Below, piece by piece: positions 1 through 9,777 of a stretch of 64,000 nucleotides of DNA. Below the pieces are notes generated by a model. The model was not told where the DNA came from. It saw only the letters and a program-made list of their open reading frames with translations, and did not search any database. The position numbers were made by a program, and so were the translations under genes. Each line of letters starts with the position of its first letter. Position 1 is the first letter of the stretch. The DNA is taken from positions 62,001 through 126,000 of the forward strand of contig NZ_VIGH01000006.1 in the NCBI RefSeq assembly GCF_006704125.1, given 5' to 3'. This stretch comes from Rhodococcus spelaei (GTDB lineage: Bacteria; Actinomycetota; Actinomycetes; Mycobacteriales; Mycobacteriaceae).

Positions 1-231
1 GGGGATCGGGACGGCGAACTCGCCCCGGCCGATGTTGACGCACAGCAACACGAACGCGGCGGCGACGAGTGCGAGGGTGATCGCGACCATCACGGTGCGG
101 CGCACCATCGACACCGGCCCGACCCGGAATGCCGGGCGGGACGGGACCGTGGACGGTAGTTCGGTGCCTGTGGGTCGTTCCGCAGGCTCCACTCCTGCCG
201 CATCCCTGGTCGTCTCGTCGGTGACACTCAC
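1..231 (-). CDS. FecCD-family ferric-siderophore ABC permease, 3'-truncated by the window edge
   Basis: Only the first 77 codons are present; the gene runs leftward off the window. The GTG start overlaps the TGA of the upstream permease (GTGA), so the two subunits are translationally coupled, as expected for a heterodimeric FecC/FecD-type permease importing ferric siderophores. The visible part is a hydrophilic N-terminus of about 48 residues followed by the first membrane segment (TVMVAITLALVAAAFVLLC), then a stretch rich in G and P typical of FecCD proteins. Part of the hydrophilic N-terminus is encoded by a dispersed repeat (173-197) also found in nuoA and nuoB, so that segment is probably an insertion. 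Family assignment rests on the short translation plus the neighbouring gene. Confidence 0.75.
   Translation of the reverse strand, partial: MSVTDETTRDAAGVEPAERPTGTELPSTVPSRPAFRVGPVSMVRRTVMVAITLALVAAAFVLLCVNIGRGEFAVPIP
173..197 (+). repeat. Dispersed GC-rich repeat, copy 1
   Basis: A 25-bp stretch beginning GGTCGTTCCGCAGGCTCC matches the nuoB copy (complement of 19272-19296) at 23 of 25 positions. It lies in the 5' coding part of the fec permease gene and is translated into the polar N-terminus. Confidence 0.55.
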
Positions 232-1688
232 AGCGAGACCAGCTTCCTGCGCCGCACCAGCGCGATGAAGAACGGCGCACCGAACATGGCCAGCACGATC
301 CCGACCTGCAGTTCGCCAGGGCGGACCACCACCCGGCCGATGACGTCGGCGAGCAGGACCATGACCGCGCCGAGCAGTCCCGCGTACGGGACCAGCCAGC
401 GGTAGTCGGGGCCGGTGATCGAACGGGCGACGTGCGGTACGACGAGGCCGACGAAGGCGATCGGCCCGCAGGCGGCGGTCGAGGCGCCGGTGAGCAGGAC
501 GATGGCGACGATGCCGATCGCGCGGCTGAGCGCGATGTTGGTGCCGAGTCCGCGGGCGACGTCCTCGCCCAGGCTCAGCACGTTCAGGCTCGGGGTGCTC
601 GCAAGCGCGATCAGGACGCCGATCACCAGGAACGGCAGCACCTGCCAGAGGATCTCCGGGCCACGGCCGGCCACCGAGCCGACCACCCAGAACCGGTATC
701 CGTCGAGGCTGGTCTGGTCGAGCATGATGACCGTCTGGGTCATGGCCTGCAGAAACATCGCGACCGCCGCGCCCGCGAGCGCGAGGCTCAGCGGACTGGA
801 CCGGCCGCTACCGATCGACGACACGCCGAACACCACGACGCTCGCGACCAGCGACCCGGCGAACGCGAACCACAGGTACTGGCTGGGACCCGCGAGGCCG
901 AGCAGGTAGATCGACAGCACGACGAACAGTGCCGCGCCGGCGTTGAGGCCGAGAAGGCCCGCGTCGGCCAGCGGATTGCGGGTGTGGCCCTGGATCAATG
1001 CGCCGGCGATGCCGAGCGCGACGCCGACGGCGAGAGCGAGGGCGGTGCGGGGAACTCGTAGGGTCCGGACCACGAGGTCGGTGTCGGTGCCGGTCGGGGT
1101 GAACACGGCGTGGAAGATCTCGGCGAAGTCCATCGGCCGTGCGCCGACGGCGATGCTCGCGAGCACGGTCGCGGCGAGCAGCACAACCAGCGCGGCGAGG
1201 CCGAGTAGGCGCCTCTTGCGGATCGCGGCAATCGTGTTGTCGGCGCGGACGGGGGCGAAACCGTCGGCGTACGCGGTGGCGGACCGGACGACCTCGGTCC
1301 GCGAACGGGGGAGCAGTGCCCGGCGCGGCCCGAGCGGACCGCGGGTCACGCCGTCGCGGGTGACCAGGTCGAGCCAGCCCTTGCCGAGGCTCTGGCCGGT
1401 GTTGCCTTCCCGGACGCCACGGTTCCACACGAGCAAGGCGGCCGCGACGACCACGGCGACCGCGCCGAAGACGAGGCGGTCCATCTGGCCGCCGCCGTTC
1501 GCGTCGCGGAGGGCGGTGACGAGGTACCAGCCGACGACCAGCGGTCCGGCGACAACTGCGAGGTCGGCGGCGGTGGCCGCGAGGCGTCGCCAGCGCGGTG
1601 CGGGGCCTCGGGGGACGTCCTCGCTGCCGTACACCTCGCGGGACCGGGGGTGCGCGGCAACCACACCGGTGTCGGGGGTGGTTGTCAC
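228..1688 (-). CDS. RDD-FecCD fusion: ferric-siderophore ABC transporter permease
   Basis: The protein has 486 residues, about 140 more than a usual FecCD permease. Residues 1-150 look like an RDD domain: two membrane segments and the motif RGVREGNTGQSLGKGWLDL. From about 155 onward it is a complete FecCD/BtuC-type permease with about nine to ten membrane segments and the conserved GALIQGHTRNPLADAGLLG and GPIAFVGLVVPHVAR stretches, the latter being the ATPase-coupling region. Start is GTG with AGGAG 8 nt upstream. It is transcribed leftward, overlaps the next permease by 4 nt, and has an IdeR-like box 34-52 nt before its start, so iron repression is likely. The siderophore transported is not known. 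Confidence 0.88.
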   Translation of the reverse strand: MTTTPDTGVVAAHPRSREVYGSEDVPRGPAPRWRRLAATAADLAVVAGPLVVGWYLVTALRDANGGGQMDRLVFGAVAVVVAAALLVWNRGVREGNTGQSLGKGWLDLVTRDGVTRGPLGPRRALLPRSRTEVVRSATAYADGFAPVRADNTIAAIRKRRLLGLAALVVLLAATVLASIAVGARPMDFAEIFHAVFTPTGTDTDLVVRTLRVPRTALALAVGVALGIAGALIQGHTRNPLADAGLLGLNAGAALFVVLSIYLLGLAGPSQYLWFAFAGSLVASVVVFGVSSIGSGRSSPLSLALAGAAVAMFLQAMTQTVIMLDQTSLDGYRFWVVGSVAGRGPEILWQVLPFLVIGVLIALASTPSLNVLSLGEDVARGLGTNIALSRAIGIVAIVLLTGASTAACGPIAFVGLVVPHVARSITGPDYRWLVPYAGLLGAVMVLLADVIGRVVVRPGELQVGIVLAMFGAPFFIALVRRRKLVSL

Positions 1689-1721
1689 GTCACGCGCTCC
1701 TGGTCGCCGAGTTTGTCGAGC

Positions 1722-1740
1722 TTAGGTTACGGAACCCTAT
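1722..1740. promoter_or_regulatory. IdeR/DmdR-like iron box
   Basis: TTAGGTTACGGAACCCTAT matches the IdeR consensus TTAGGTTAGGCTAACCTAA at 14 to 15 of 19 positions. It lies just upstream of the leftward RDD-FecCD gene, where iron-loaded repressor would block transcription. Confidence 0.65.
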
Positions 1741-1777
1741 CTTGACGGGACGCCCGGGTTCCGTTCGGCGACGGACT

Positions 1778-1796
1778 TATGGTTAGGCTAACCTTC
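1778..1796. promoter_or_regulatory. IdeR/DmdR-like iron box
   Basis: This box contains the unbroken palindromic core GGTTAGGCTAACC (1781-1793) of the IdeR consensus. It lies 47-65 nt before the GTG of the rightward gene and so probably controls it; together with the box at 1722-1740 it makes a divergent iron-regulated promoter pair. Confidence 0.75.
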
Positions 1797-1842
1797 GTTC
1801 GCATATTCGAGGGCCTTGTGCTCGACGACCAAGGAGTGTGCC

Positions 1843-2589
1843 GTGTCAGTGACCGCCGTACGCGAGGGTGCCGTGCCCCAGTCGACCGCCGCGCTCGCCG
1901 AGTCCTGTACGCGACTGCGGGCCGTCCATCGGGACTATCCGCGGGTCTACGCGGTCGCGGAGATGGCCGAGCAGCCGAAGCGGCGCTGGTGGGCGCTCGC
2001 CCAGGGCATTCGTGGAGATCGGCTGCATCGGATGGTCGCGCGTGCGCTCGAGGATGTCGGCGACCTCGAGGCGGCGGGGGCGGAGGTCGCGGCCGCGCTG
2101 ATCCACGCGGTGGTCGGGCGGGTGGCGGCGCTGGTCGTGCTGGAGGGGCGGGCCTGGGATGCGGGCCTGGACAACCTCTGGATCCACATGGACAGCGACG
2201 GCTGCATCGACTGGGCGGGTGTGGCCGATCCGGTGCTGCGGGTGCTGCCCGGGGACTGCTGGTCCGGCTCGCCCGCTGCCGTGACGGTGCCGTGCGAGCG
2301 AGCGCTTCTGATGTGGACCGCTTGCCGCTGCCGAACCGCGCTGTCGGTGGTGTTCGACGCGCTGGTGTGCGTCGCCCCCGTCGATCGAGCCCTGCTGTGG
2401 GCGATGGTGGGGGAGTCCGTGCTCGGCGCCGCGACGCTGATGCCGGTGCTCGGCGGTGTTCCAGAGTCTGTTGCCACCCGCCGTGGCCAGGGGTTGCTCG
2501 ACGCGTTCGAGGCGGTGGGCGTCCCCGTGCGGGCGCGCGCCGAGAGGCAGTCGATTCGACGGCCGGCGGCACACGCCCTTGCTAGTTAG
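1843..2589 (+). CDS. Iron-regulated protein of unknown function
   Basis: The protein has 248 residues if translation begins at GTG 1843, which is preceded by AAGGAG with a 6-nt gap; an in-frame ATG at 1816 lacks such a site. It is Ala-rich and mostly helical by composition, with no signal peptide or clear membrane segment. A CRC motif occurs about two thirds along (WTACRCRTAL). I do not recognise the family. Its place opposite a siderophore permease and behind an iron box suggests a role in iron uptake, for example siderophore reduction or release, but the C-terminal CC-x10-CxxC iron-sulfur motif of FhuF reductases is absent. The function is inference from context only. Confidence 0.6.
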   Translation: MSVTAVREGAVPQSTAALAESCTRLRAVHRDYPRVYAVAEMAEQPKRRWWALAQGIRGDRLHRMVARALEDVGDLEAAGAEVAAALIHAVVGRVAALVVLEGRAWDAGLDNLWIHMDSDGCIDWAGVADPVLRVLPGDCWSGSPAAVTVPCERALLMWTACRCRTALSVVFDALVCVAPVDRALLWAMVGESVLGAATLMPVLGGVPESVATRRGQGLLDAFEAVGVPVRARAERQSIRRPAAHALAS

Positions 2590-2607
2590 GGCAGGCTGCC
2601 CTATAGT
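2579..2607 (+). promoter_or_regulatory. Sigma-A-like promoter containing an IdeR-like box
   Basis: TTGCTA (2579-2584) and TATAGT (2602-2607) are separated by 17 bp. The spacer and -10 carry TTAGGGCAGGCTGCCCTAT (2586-2604), a dyad matching the iron-box frame at 14 of 19 positions. The box begins at the stop codon of the preceding gene. Binding of an IdeR-type repressor here would cover the -10. Confidence 0.55.
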
Positions 2608-2612
2608 CATGG

Positions 2613-2710
2613 TGGTGACGAACTAACGGACCGCGCCGGAGTCCTGAGGGCTGCAGTGACTCCCGGTCCTTCCCGCGACGGGCCCCGCATCGAAAGGTGC
2701 GGGGCCCGTC
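2613..2710 (+). ncRNA. Candidate iron-regulated small RNA, about 100 nt
   Basis: A transcript starting about 6 nt after the TATAGT box would run roughly 100 nt into a perfect 13-bp GC hairpin at 2677-2710. Apart from a 5-codon ATG reading frame at 2610, which begins before the predicted transcription start, there is no coding content. Mycobacteria have an IdeR-controlled iron-sparing RNA (MrsI), which gives a precedent for the class but no claim of homology. The alternative is that this is the 5' untranslated leader of the thioesterase gene at 2831. Confidence 0.35.
2677..2710 (+). terminator. Strong GC hairpin, probable terminator
   Basis: A 13-bp perfect stem, GACGGGCCCCGCA pairing with its complement at 2698-2710, closes an 8-nt loop. 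No U-run follows, which is common in high-GC actinobacteria. Confidence 0.6.
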
Positions 2711-2830
2711 GGCATTCCCGGGTAGATCGCCCGCGCCCGGCAGTGCCGCGTGCGATCACCGAGCCGCCGTCGTGTAGCACTGACAGGGATGACCGTCGAC
2801 GAGGACGGTTCGTGAACGATGGAGTGGAAC

Positions 2831-3283
2831 ATGAGCGACGCGGTCTCGATCAGCGACCTGGCCACCGCGGATCCCGCCCAGGTGACCCCGTTCCTCAACA
2901 AGGGATTCGGTGAGGTCCTGGGGCTCGAATACACCGAACTGAGCGGCGACCGGGTCCGGGCCCAGTGGGCGGCGGTCCCGGCACACCACCAGCCGGCCGG
3001 GATCGTCAACGGCGGCGTGTACTGCTCGGTCATCGAAACCCTCGCCAGCACCGGCGGCGGCATCTGGCTGGGCGAGCGCGGTCACGTCGTCGGCGTCAAC
3101 AACAACACCGACTTCCTGCGGGCGGTACGCGAGGGCACCCTGTTCGCCGAGGCAACCCCCGTTCACCGCGGACGCACCCAGCAGCTCTGGCAGGTGACGG
3201 TCGTCGACGAACGCGACCGCCTCATCGCGCGCGGTCAGGTCCGGCTCGCCAACATCACCGACACCGACCGTCTCGGTAGCTGA
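2831..3283 (+). CDS. PaaI-type hotdog-fold thioesterase
   Basis: The protein has 150 residues, the usual length for the PaaI/YdiI hotdog family, which hydrolyses acyl-CoA thioesters in the cytoplasm. The core includes HHQPAGIVNGGVYCSVIETLAS, with the N-x-G-x-x-S/T-like helix start that carries the active site, and a later VNNNTDFLRAVREG strand typical of the family. ATG 2831 is chosen because GGAG lies 6 nt upstream; an ATG 12 nt earlier is also in frame. It stands alone on the plus strand. The substrate cannot be told from the sequence. Confidence 0.85.
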   Translation: MSDAVSISDLATADPAQVTPFLNKGFGEVLGLEYTELSGDRVRAQWAAVPAHHQPAGIVNGGVYCSVIETLASTGGGIWLGERGHVVGVNNNTDFLRAVREGTLFAEATPVHRGRTQQLWQVTVVDERDRLIARGQVRLANITDTDRLGS

Positions 3284-3394
3284 TCGAGCGTTCGCGGTTC
3301 GCGCGGCCCCGACGCCGCCGGTACTGTTGCCCGCAAGGTAGCCCCGCGCCCGATGGCGTCGCCCATCGGATCCTCGAGTGTGTGGGGTTTCACG

Positions 3395-4651
3395 ATGACT
3401 GCCGAATCGGCTGATCGCACTCTTCCTGTCTTCGTCCCGGGATGGGTCCTCGACGACAGGTCGCTCGCACCGCCCGCTCTCGGTGACCTTGTCGACGTCG
3501 TACTGACCTTCGACCCCACCGATCCGACTGTGCCGGGCGCGCACACCGTGCGGGCCACAGTGCGGCCGCTGCTCGGACTCACGCCGTACGGCGAGCCCGA
3601 CGGTGAACTGCGCTGGCCGCACGAAGTGGTCGGCGACGGATGGTCCGCCGAGTGGCTGTCCGACCGGCCACTGGCGGGACGAGTCGAACTCACGGGAAGG
3701 CTCTTCGCCGGTATCTCCTGGACAGCGTCCGACGATCCCGTTCGGGTTCGAGGACGAGTTCGTCGGGTCCGGGTGGTCGAGCACCGCGTCGACCGCACCG
3801 ACCGCGGGCTGCGCGCCGTCGACGGCACCGAGCGGTTGACGGACGTCGAGGCCGCCCCGCGCCGCTTCTGGTCGAACTGGGACGTGCAGTCCGAGGACCA
3901 CTTCCAGGAGACGGGAGTGCTGATCGACCTGGACGTCGACGACGTACCGGCCACCGAGGTGGGGTTCGTCGCCGGCGCGGTCGCCGTCCACGGAGCCGAC
4001 GTGTGGGTGATGGACCGCTCGAATCCCTTCCTGCTGCACGTCGATACGGCCGCGACGCCACCACGAGTCGTCGAGTACCTGCTGCCGTTGACGATCGAGT
4101 CGCCGAAGGATCAGTGGACCCGCACGGTCCACGCCGACCGCGGCGGATGCTGGATCGCGTCTCGACACGACGTGTTCCGATGCGACCGCACCGGGGACGC
4201 GGCGGTGACCATAGAACGCGTCTGCGCCGAGGGCGGCAACTACAGCAGCGTCGTCGACGGGCGACTCTTCCTGGTCGGCACCACGCGTCCGGCACTGCAC
4301 ACGGACCGCCGGTACGGCATGGTGCGGGTCGATGCCGACGCCCACCCGGTGCGGATGCTCGACGACGAGCTACGGCTGGTCCCCGTCGACGATCCGGCTA
4401 CCGTGGCCCGGGTGACGGCTCAGCGGCGACGCGCAGACACGGCGCACGCCGCCGACGGCACGGAATGGGTCGCCGTCGGCGATCTCACCGCGCAGTCCCC
4501 GGACGGCACCCGCCGGCAGGTCGATCTCGATGTTCGTACTCGTGGCACGATGCACTGGGTTCAGCCCGATCCGTACGCCGATCCAGCGAACGCGGAACTC
4601 TTGGCGAGCATGTGGGTGTCGCCACCGGTGCCCCGCAAGCCCACACCATGA
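3395..4651 (+). CDS. Hypothetical protein, possibly beta-propeller-like
   Basis: The protein has about 418 residues from ATG 3395; an in-frame ATG at 3353 would add 14 residues, and neither has a strong ribosome site. It has no signal peptide and no membrane segment. The sequence is rich in short beta-type stretches punctuated by D, G and W, including repeated patterns such as ADVWVMDRS, GGCWIASRHD and DGRLFLVGTT spaced 70 to 100 residues apart. That is suggestive of propeller blades. I do not recognise a named family. It converges on nuoN with only 24 nt between the stop codons. Confidence 0.6.
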   Translation: MTAESADRTLPVFVPGWVLDDRSLAPPALGDLVDVVLTFDPTDPTVPGAHTVRATVRPLLGLTPYGEPDGELRWPHEVVGDGWSAEWLSDRPLAGRVELTGRLFAGISWTASDDPVRVRGRVRRVRVVEHRVDRTDRGLRAVDGTERLTDVEAAPRRFWSNWDVQSEDHFQETGVLIDLDVDDVPATEVGFVAGAVAVHGADVWVMDRSNPFLLHVDTAATPPRVVEYLLPLTIESPKDQWTRTVHADRGGCWIASRHDVFRCDRTGDAAVTIERVCAEGGNYSSVVDGRLFLVGTTRPALHTDRRYGMVRVDADAHPVRMLDDELRLVPVDDPATVARVTAQRRRADTAHAADGTEWVAVGDLTAQSPDGTRRQVDLDVRTRGTMHWVQPDPYADPANAELLASMWVSPPVPRKPTP

Positions 4652-4675
4652 AAGTTGAGCCTTCGGAGCCTTGTG

Positions 4676-6265
4676 TCACTGAAGGAACTCGGCGGCGCGG
4701 TCGGCCAGGTCCAGGACCGGCTGCGGCGCGATCCCGAGCAGCACGGTCACCGCCGCACTGACGAAGATCGCCGCGGATGTCAGCACGCTCGGCACCACCG
4801 CGGTCGGCTGATCGGTGTGGGCCGTCGCGTCGGTGAAGAACATCAGCACGATCACCCGCACGTAGAAGAACGCCGCGATTGCACTGCACACCACGCCGAC
4901 CAGGACCAGGGGCACCGCCCCGCCGGACTCCGCGGCCTGGAAGACCGCGAGCTTGCTGACGAACCCACTCGTCAGCGGAATGCCCGCGAAGGCGAGCAGG
5001 AACAACGCGAACAGGCCGGCGACCACTGGCGACCGGCGCCCGAGACCGGCCCACCTCGACATCTCGCCGGCCTCCCCGGTGCTGTCCCGCACCAGGCTGA
5101 CGACGGCAAACGCGCCGAGTGTGCTGAATCCGTAGGCCAGCAGGTAGAACAACGTCGACGACAGCCCGGCGCGGTTCCCGGCGATCAGACCCGTGAGGAT
5201 GAACCCGGCGTGCGCGATCGAGGAGTACGCGAGCATTCGCTTGACGTCGGTCTGGGTGACTGCCGCAACCGACCCGACCACCATCGTCGCGATGGCCACC
5301 GCCCACAGCACCGGCCGCCAGTCCTCGTGCAGGTCGGGTAACGCAACGTAGAACACGCGCAGCATCGCACCGAACGCGGCGATCTTCGTCGCCGACGCCA
5401 TGAACGCGGTGACCGGGGTGGGCGCGCCCTGGTACACGTCCGGGATCCAGGAGTGGAACGGCACCGCGCCGACCTTGAACAGCAGCCCGACCGAGAGCAG
5501 CGCGACGCCGATCAGGAGCGTGTTGTCGGCGCCCGGCCTGGCGGCCACGGCGTCGCCGATCTCGCCGAGCTGCACGGTGCCCGCGTACCCGTACAGCAGC
5601 GCGACGCCGTAGAGGAAGAAGGCCGAGGAGAACGCGCCCAGCAGGAAGTACTTCATCGCCGATTCCTGGGACAGCAGGCGTCGGCGGCGGGCCAGCCCGC
5701 ACAGCAGGTACAGCGGTAGCGAGAGCACCTCGAGCGCCACGAACATGGTCAGCAGGTCGTCGGAGGCGGGGAAGAGCAGCATGCCGCCGACCGCGAGCAG
5801 GGTCAGTGGGAAGACTTCCGTCTGTGCCACTCCGACTTTCGCGGCCTCGCGCTCCGCGACGCTACCGGGGAGGGTGGAGGCGCGCGGCGCGAAGGTGTCG
5901 GCCCGGTCGGTCGCCGCGCCGGCACCGACCTCGACCCGACGCTCGGCGACGAGCAGGATCGTCGCGATGGCGACCAGCAGGAGGGTGCCCTGCAGGAACA
6001 GGGTGGGGCCGTCGACGGCCACCGACCCCACGACCGCGAGGTGTCCCACCGAACCGGACGAATGCAGGTGCGTGGCAAGGACGATCACCGCAACGAAGGC
6101 GGCGACGAGACCGCCGAGGCTGATCACCAGGTGGCTCGGGTAGCGGCCGCGGCGCGGCACGAACGCCTCGACGAGCACACCGAGGACGGCAGCGCCGAAC
6201 ACGATCAGCATCGGCGAGAGCTGGCCGTACTCGATCGACGGCGTGGGCAGGGTGGCGGTATTCAC
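4676..6265 (-). CDS. nuoN: NADH-quinone oxidoreductase (complex I) subunit N
   Basis: The protein has 529 residues with about 14 membrane segments and is one of the three antiporter-like proton-pumping subunits of complex I. Characteristic stretches include the LPLYLLCGLARR and AMKYFLLGAFSSAFFLYG region and GAVPFHSWIPDVYQGAPTPVTAF, where K and H residues of the proton channel lie. GTG start overlaps the nuoM stop by 4 nt. It is the last gene of the leftward nuo operon. Length and order match actinobacterial operons. Confidence 0.96.
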   Translation of the reverse strand: MNTATLPTPSIEYGQLSPMLIVFGAAVLGVLVEAFVPRRGRYPSHLVISLGGLVAAFVAVIVLATHLHSSGSVGHLAVVGSVAVDGPTLFLQGTLLLVAIATILLVAERRVEVGAGAATDRADTFAPRASTLPGSVAEREAAKVGVAQTEVFPLTLLAVGGMLLFPASDDLLTMFVALEVLSLPLYLLCGLARRRRLLSQESAMKYFLLGAFSSAFFLYGVALLYGYAGTVQLGEIGDAVAARPGADNTLLIGVALLSVGLLFKVGAVPFHSWIPDVYQGAPTPVTAFMASATKIAAFGAMLRVFYVALPDLHEDWRPVLWAVAIATMVVGSVAAVTQTDVKRMLAYSSIAHAGFILTGLIAGNRAGLSSTLFYLLAYGFSTLGAFAVVSLVRDSTGEAGEMSRWAGLGRRSPVVAGLFALFLLAFAGIPLTSGFVSKLAVFQAAESGGAVPLVLVGVVCSAIAAFFYVRVIVLMFFTDATAHTDQPTAVVPSVLTSAAIFVSAAVTVLLGIAPQPVLDLADRAAEFLQ

Positions 6266-7884
6266 TGGTGCGCACCTCCGTGGGCGTCATCGCCGACGTG
6301 GCCGGTGACGAATGGTCCGCTCGGCACTGTCGGTGCCGGATCCTGCTGGCCGATGGTGGTCAGGGTTGCCGTCACTGCGGGATTGACCACGTCGAGTACC
6401 GGTTTCGGGCAGAAGCCGAGCAGGATCAGCAGCGCGATCAGTGGCGCCACCACCGCGATCTCCCGTGGCATCAGGTCGGTGATCTTCCCGTTGCCCTCGG
6501 TCACCGGCCCGGTCATCGTCCGCTGGTACATCCACAGCACGTAGATCGCGGCGAGCACCAGTGCGCTGGTCGCGACCACCGCGGCGACCGGGTAGCGGGT
6601 GAACGTGCCGACCAGGACCAGGAATTCGCTGACGAACGGTGCCAGCCCGGGCAGGGAGAGGGTGGCCAGCCCGGCGACGAGGAAGGTGCCGGCCAGGATC
6701 GGCGCGACCTTCTGCACCCCGCCGTAGTCGGCGATCAGCCGGCTGCCGCGGCGGGCCACCAGGAACCCGGCCACCAGGAACAACGCCGCGGTCGAGATGC
6801 CGTGGTTGACCATGTACAGCACGGACCCGGCCTGAGCCTGGGTGGTGAGTGCGAAGATGCCGAGCACGATGAAGCCGAAGTGCGAGATCGAGGTGAACGA
6901 GATCAGCCGCATCATGTCGGACTGCCCGATCGCCAGCACCGCGCCGTAGACGATGCCGATCACCGCGAGTGTCACGATCGCCGGCGCGAAGTACCGCGAC
7001 GCGTCCGGGAACAGTTGCAGGCAGTAGCGCAGCATCGCGAAGGTGCCCACCTTGTCGACGACCGCCATCATGAGAACCGCTGTGGCGGGGGTGGATTCCA
7101 CCGCCGCGTCCGGGAGCCAGCTGTGCAGCGGCCACAGCGGTGCCTTGACCGCGAACGCGAACATGAAGCCGAGGAACAGGGCCTTCCCGACGCCGGGGTC
7201 GATCGTGAGGGTGCCGGAGGAGACCGCCGCCACGATCTCACGGAAGTCGAACGTGCCCGCCTCGAACGGGCTGCCCTGCCCGGCGGTCACCACGTACAGT
7301 CCGATGACGGCGGCCAGCATGACCAGGCCGCCGAAGAGGTTGTACAGCAAGAACTTCACCGCGGCGCGGGACCGGCGCGTGCGGTCCCCGCCGAATCCTC
7401 CGATGAGGAAGTACATCGGGATCAGCATCACCTCGAAGAAGACGTAGAACAGCAGGACGTCGAGCGCGGCGAACGACACGATCACCATCGCCTCGACGAC
7501 CAGGAACAGCGCCAGGTACATATGGGTCGAACGTGATCGGTCGCCGGTGCCGTCCGGTTGCTCGGCGTCGTTCCAGCCCGCGAGCACCAGCAGCGGCACC
7601 AGGACCGCCGTCAACGCGACCAGCACCAGTGCGATGCCGTCGAGCCCGAGGGCGTACCTGGTGCCGAAAGCCCGTATCCAGGCGTGCGATTCGACGAACT
7701 GGTACTGCGCACCCGACGAGTCGAACCGTAGCGCCAGCATCACCACCAGGGCGAGAACCACCAGCGAGGTCGCCAACGCGACCACCTTCGCGAGTCGCCG
7801 CGCACCCGCGGGCAGCAGCAGGACAACGACGGCACCGACCAGCGGCACCACCCACAACGCGGTCAGCCAGGGAAAGTCGTTCAC
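6262..7884 (-). CDS. nuoM: NADH-quinone oxidoreductase (complex I) subunit M
   Basis: The 540-residue antiporter-like membrane subunit has about 14 membrane segments. Typical stretches are the [14 protein letters not shown] segment with the conserved helix-5 glutamate and [24 protein letters not shown], which carries channel lysine and histidine residues. The start is GTG 7884, forming a GTGA overlap with the nuoL stop; an apparent in-frame start 15 nt upstream would lie inside nuoL and is less likely. It sits between nuoL and nuoN, all coupled by overlaps. Confidence 0.96.
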   Translation of the reverse strand: MNDFPWLTALWVVPLVGAVVVLLLPAGARRLAKVVALATSLVVLALVVMLALRFDSSGAQYQFVESHAWIRAFGTRYALGLDGIALVLVALTAVLVPLLVLAGWNDAEQPDGTGDRSRSTHMYLALFLVVEAMVIVSFAALDVLLFYVFFEVMLIPMYFLIGGFGGDRTRRSRAAVKFLLYNLFGGLVMLAAVIGLYVVTAGQGSPFEAGTFDFREIVAAVSSGTLTIDPGVGKALFLGFMFAFAVKAPLWPLHSWLPDAAVESTPATAVLMMAVVDKVGTFAMLRYCLQLFPDASRYFAPAIVTLAVIGIVYGAVLAIGQSDMMRLISFTSISHFGFIVLGIFALTTQAQAGSVLYMVNHGISTAALFLVAGFLVARRGSRLIADYGGVQKVAPILAGTFLVAGLATLSLPGLAPFVSEFLVLVGTFTRYPVAAVVATSALVLAAIYVLWMYQRTMTGPVTEGNGKITDLMPREIAVVAPLIALLILLGFCPKPVLDVVNPAVTATLTTIGQQDPAPTVPSGPFVTGHVGDDAHGGAHQ

Positions 7885-9776
7885 CGGACCCCCGCCCACA
7901 CCATCGCCGCGACGACCACCGCGGCCCCAGTGAACATGTACAGGGCGTAGGACCGGACGAACCCGGTCTGCATGCGCCGGAAGCGATTCGAGGTGCCTGT
8001 GACCAGCGCGGCGACCCCGCCGACCGCGCCATCGATCGCTCTACTGTCGAGGAACCCGAGCAGTCTGGTCAGGTACTGGCCGCCCCGCATGAACACCGCC
8101 TCGTTGACCGCATCTCCGTACAGGTCATTGCGCGCCGCGACGGTCAACGCCGAGACCGCCACCGGCGCGGTCTCGGGAATCGGTGCGGTGGCGTACCGCT
8201 GGTACGCCGCTGCCACGCCGACCAGCACCACCGCCAGCGTGATCACTGTCAGTGCCCACACCGGCAGTCCTCCCTCGCGCGGCGCGTGCGTGCCGACGAC
8301 CGGTTCGAGCCAGTGTTCGAGCGAGGAGCCGGCGGCGAACACCGCACCCGAGGCCACCGAACCCACCGCGAGCAGGATCATCGGCACTGTCATCACCCCC
8401 GGTGACTCGTGCGGTTCGGGTGCGGCACCCTCGCTGCGCCACCGCCTCTCGCCGAAGAAGGTCATCAGCATCACCCTGGTCATGTAGAACGCCGTGATGC
8501 CGGTGCCGAGCAGTGCGGCCGCACCGAGGATCAGGCCCTTCGCGCCGCCCGCGTCGAACGCCACCTCGATGATCTTGTCCTTGGCGAAGAACCCGGAGAA
8601 CGGCGGAATGCCGATGATGGCAAGGTAACCCAGGCCGAACGTCACAAAGGTGATCGGCATGACGGTGCGCAGTCCGCCGTAGCGGCGCATGTCGGTCTCG
8701 TCGTTCATGCCGTGCATCACGGACCCGGCACCGAGGAACAGGCCAGCCTTGAAGAAGCCGTGACTGAGCAACAGCATGATTGCGAAGGTGTATCCCGCGG
8801 GGCCGAGTCCCGCGGCCAGGACCATGTAGCCGATCTGGCTCATGGTCGAGGCTGCCAACGCCTTCTTGATGTCGTCCTTGGCGCAGCCGATGATCGCGCC
8901 GAACAGCAGCGTCACCGCGCCGACGATCACCACCGCCAGTTGCGCGCCCGGCGCCAGGTCGAAGACCGGATTGGACCGCACGATCAGGTACACGCCCGCG
9001 GTCACCATCGTCGCGGCGTGGATCAACGCCGACACCGGCGTCGGACCCTCCATGGCGTCGCCGAGCCAGGACTGCAGCGGTACCTGCGCGGACTTGCCGC
9101 AGGCCGCGAGCAGCAGCATCAGTCCGACGGCGGTGGTGGTGGCCTCGCTCGCCGCCGGGGAACCTCCGAAAACGGCTGCGAAGTCGACGGATCCGAAGGT
9201 CGCGAACATGATCATCAGGGCGACGATCAGGCCGATGTCGCCGACCCGGTTGACCACGAACGCCTTCTTGGCGGCGGTGGCCGCGGTCGGCTTGTACTGC
9301 CAGAAACCGATGAGCAGGTAGGAGGCGAGGCCGACGCCTTCCCAGCCGACGTACAGGCCGAGGTAGTTGTCGGCCAGCACCAGCAGCAGCATCGCCGCGA
9401 GAAACAGGTTGAGGTACGCGAAGAATCGACGTCGCTCGGGGTCGTGCGACATGTAGCCGACCGAGTAGACGTGGATGAGCGAGCCGACCCCGGTGATCAA
9501 CAGCACGAAGCACATCGACAGCTGGTCGAGCTGCAGACCGAAGTCCACCTGCAGCGAATTGACCGGCACCCAGCTGTACAGATTCTCGTGGACCGCGCGG
9601 TCGGCGTCGCTGCGGCCGAGCATGCCGACAAACATCGCCACGCCCACGGCAAACGAAGCCAGCGCGGTGGCGCAGCCGAGCAGGTGTCCCCACTGGTCCG
9701 TACGCCGGCCGCCGAGGAGCAGCACGACGGCACCGAGCAACGGCAGAGCCGGCAGGAGCCAGATTCCCCCCGTCAC
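7881..9776 (-). CDS. nuoL: NADH-quinone oxidoreductase (complex I) subunit L
   Basis: The 631-residue distal proton-pumping subunit has the long C-terminal region with a lateral amphipathic helix that braces the membrane arm. Signature stretches are [35 protein letters not shown] and the [20 protein letters not shown] block. GTG start 9776 lies 1 nt after the nuoK stop. Length is normal for the family (610-640). Confidence 0.96.
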   Translation of the reverse strand: MTGGIWLLPALPLLGAVVLLLGGRRTDQWGHLLGCATALASFAVGVAMFVGMLGRSDADRAVHENLYSWVPVNSLQVDFGLQLDQLSMCFVLLITGVGSLIHVYSVGYMSHDPERRRFFAYLNLFLAAMLLLVLADNYLGLYVGWEGVGLASYLLIGFWQYKPTAATAAKKAFVVNRVGDIGLIVALMIMFATFGSVDFAAVFGGSPAASEATTTAVGLMLLLAACGKSAQVPLQSWLGDAMEGPTPVSALIHAATMVTAGVYLIVRSNPVFDLAPGAQLAVVIVGAVTLLFGAIIGCAKDDIKKALAASTMSQIGYMVLAAGLGPAGYTFAIMLLLSHGFFKAGLFLGAGSVMHGMNDETDMRRYGGLRTVMPITFVTFGLGYLAIIGIPPFSGFFAKDKIIEVAFDAGGAKGLILGAAALLGTGITAFYMTRVMLMTFFGERRWRSEGAAPEPHESPGVMTVPMILLAVGSVASGAVFAAGSSLEHWLEPVVGTHAPREGGLPVWALTVITLAVVLVGVAAAYQRYATAPIPETAPVAVSALTVAARNDLYGDAVNEAVFMRGGQYLTRLLGFLDSRAIDGAVGGVAALVTGTSNRFRRMQTGFVRSYALYMFTGAAVVVAAMVWAGVR

Positions 9777-9777
9777 G

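Noticed and set aside
1843-2589. FhuF-type ferric reductase
   Set aside because: The C-terminal four-cysteine motif of FhuF is absent; only a CRC motif is seen.
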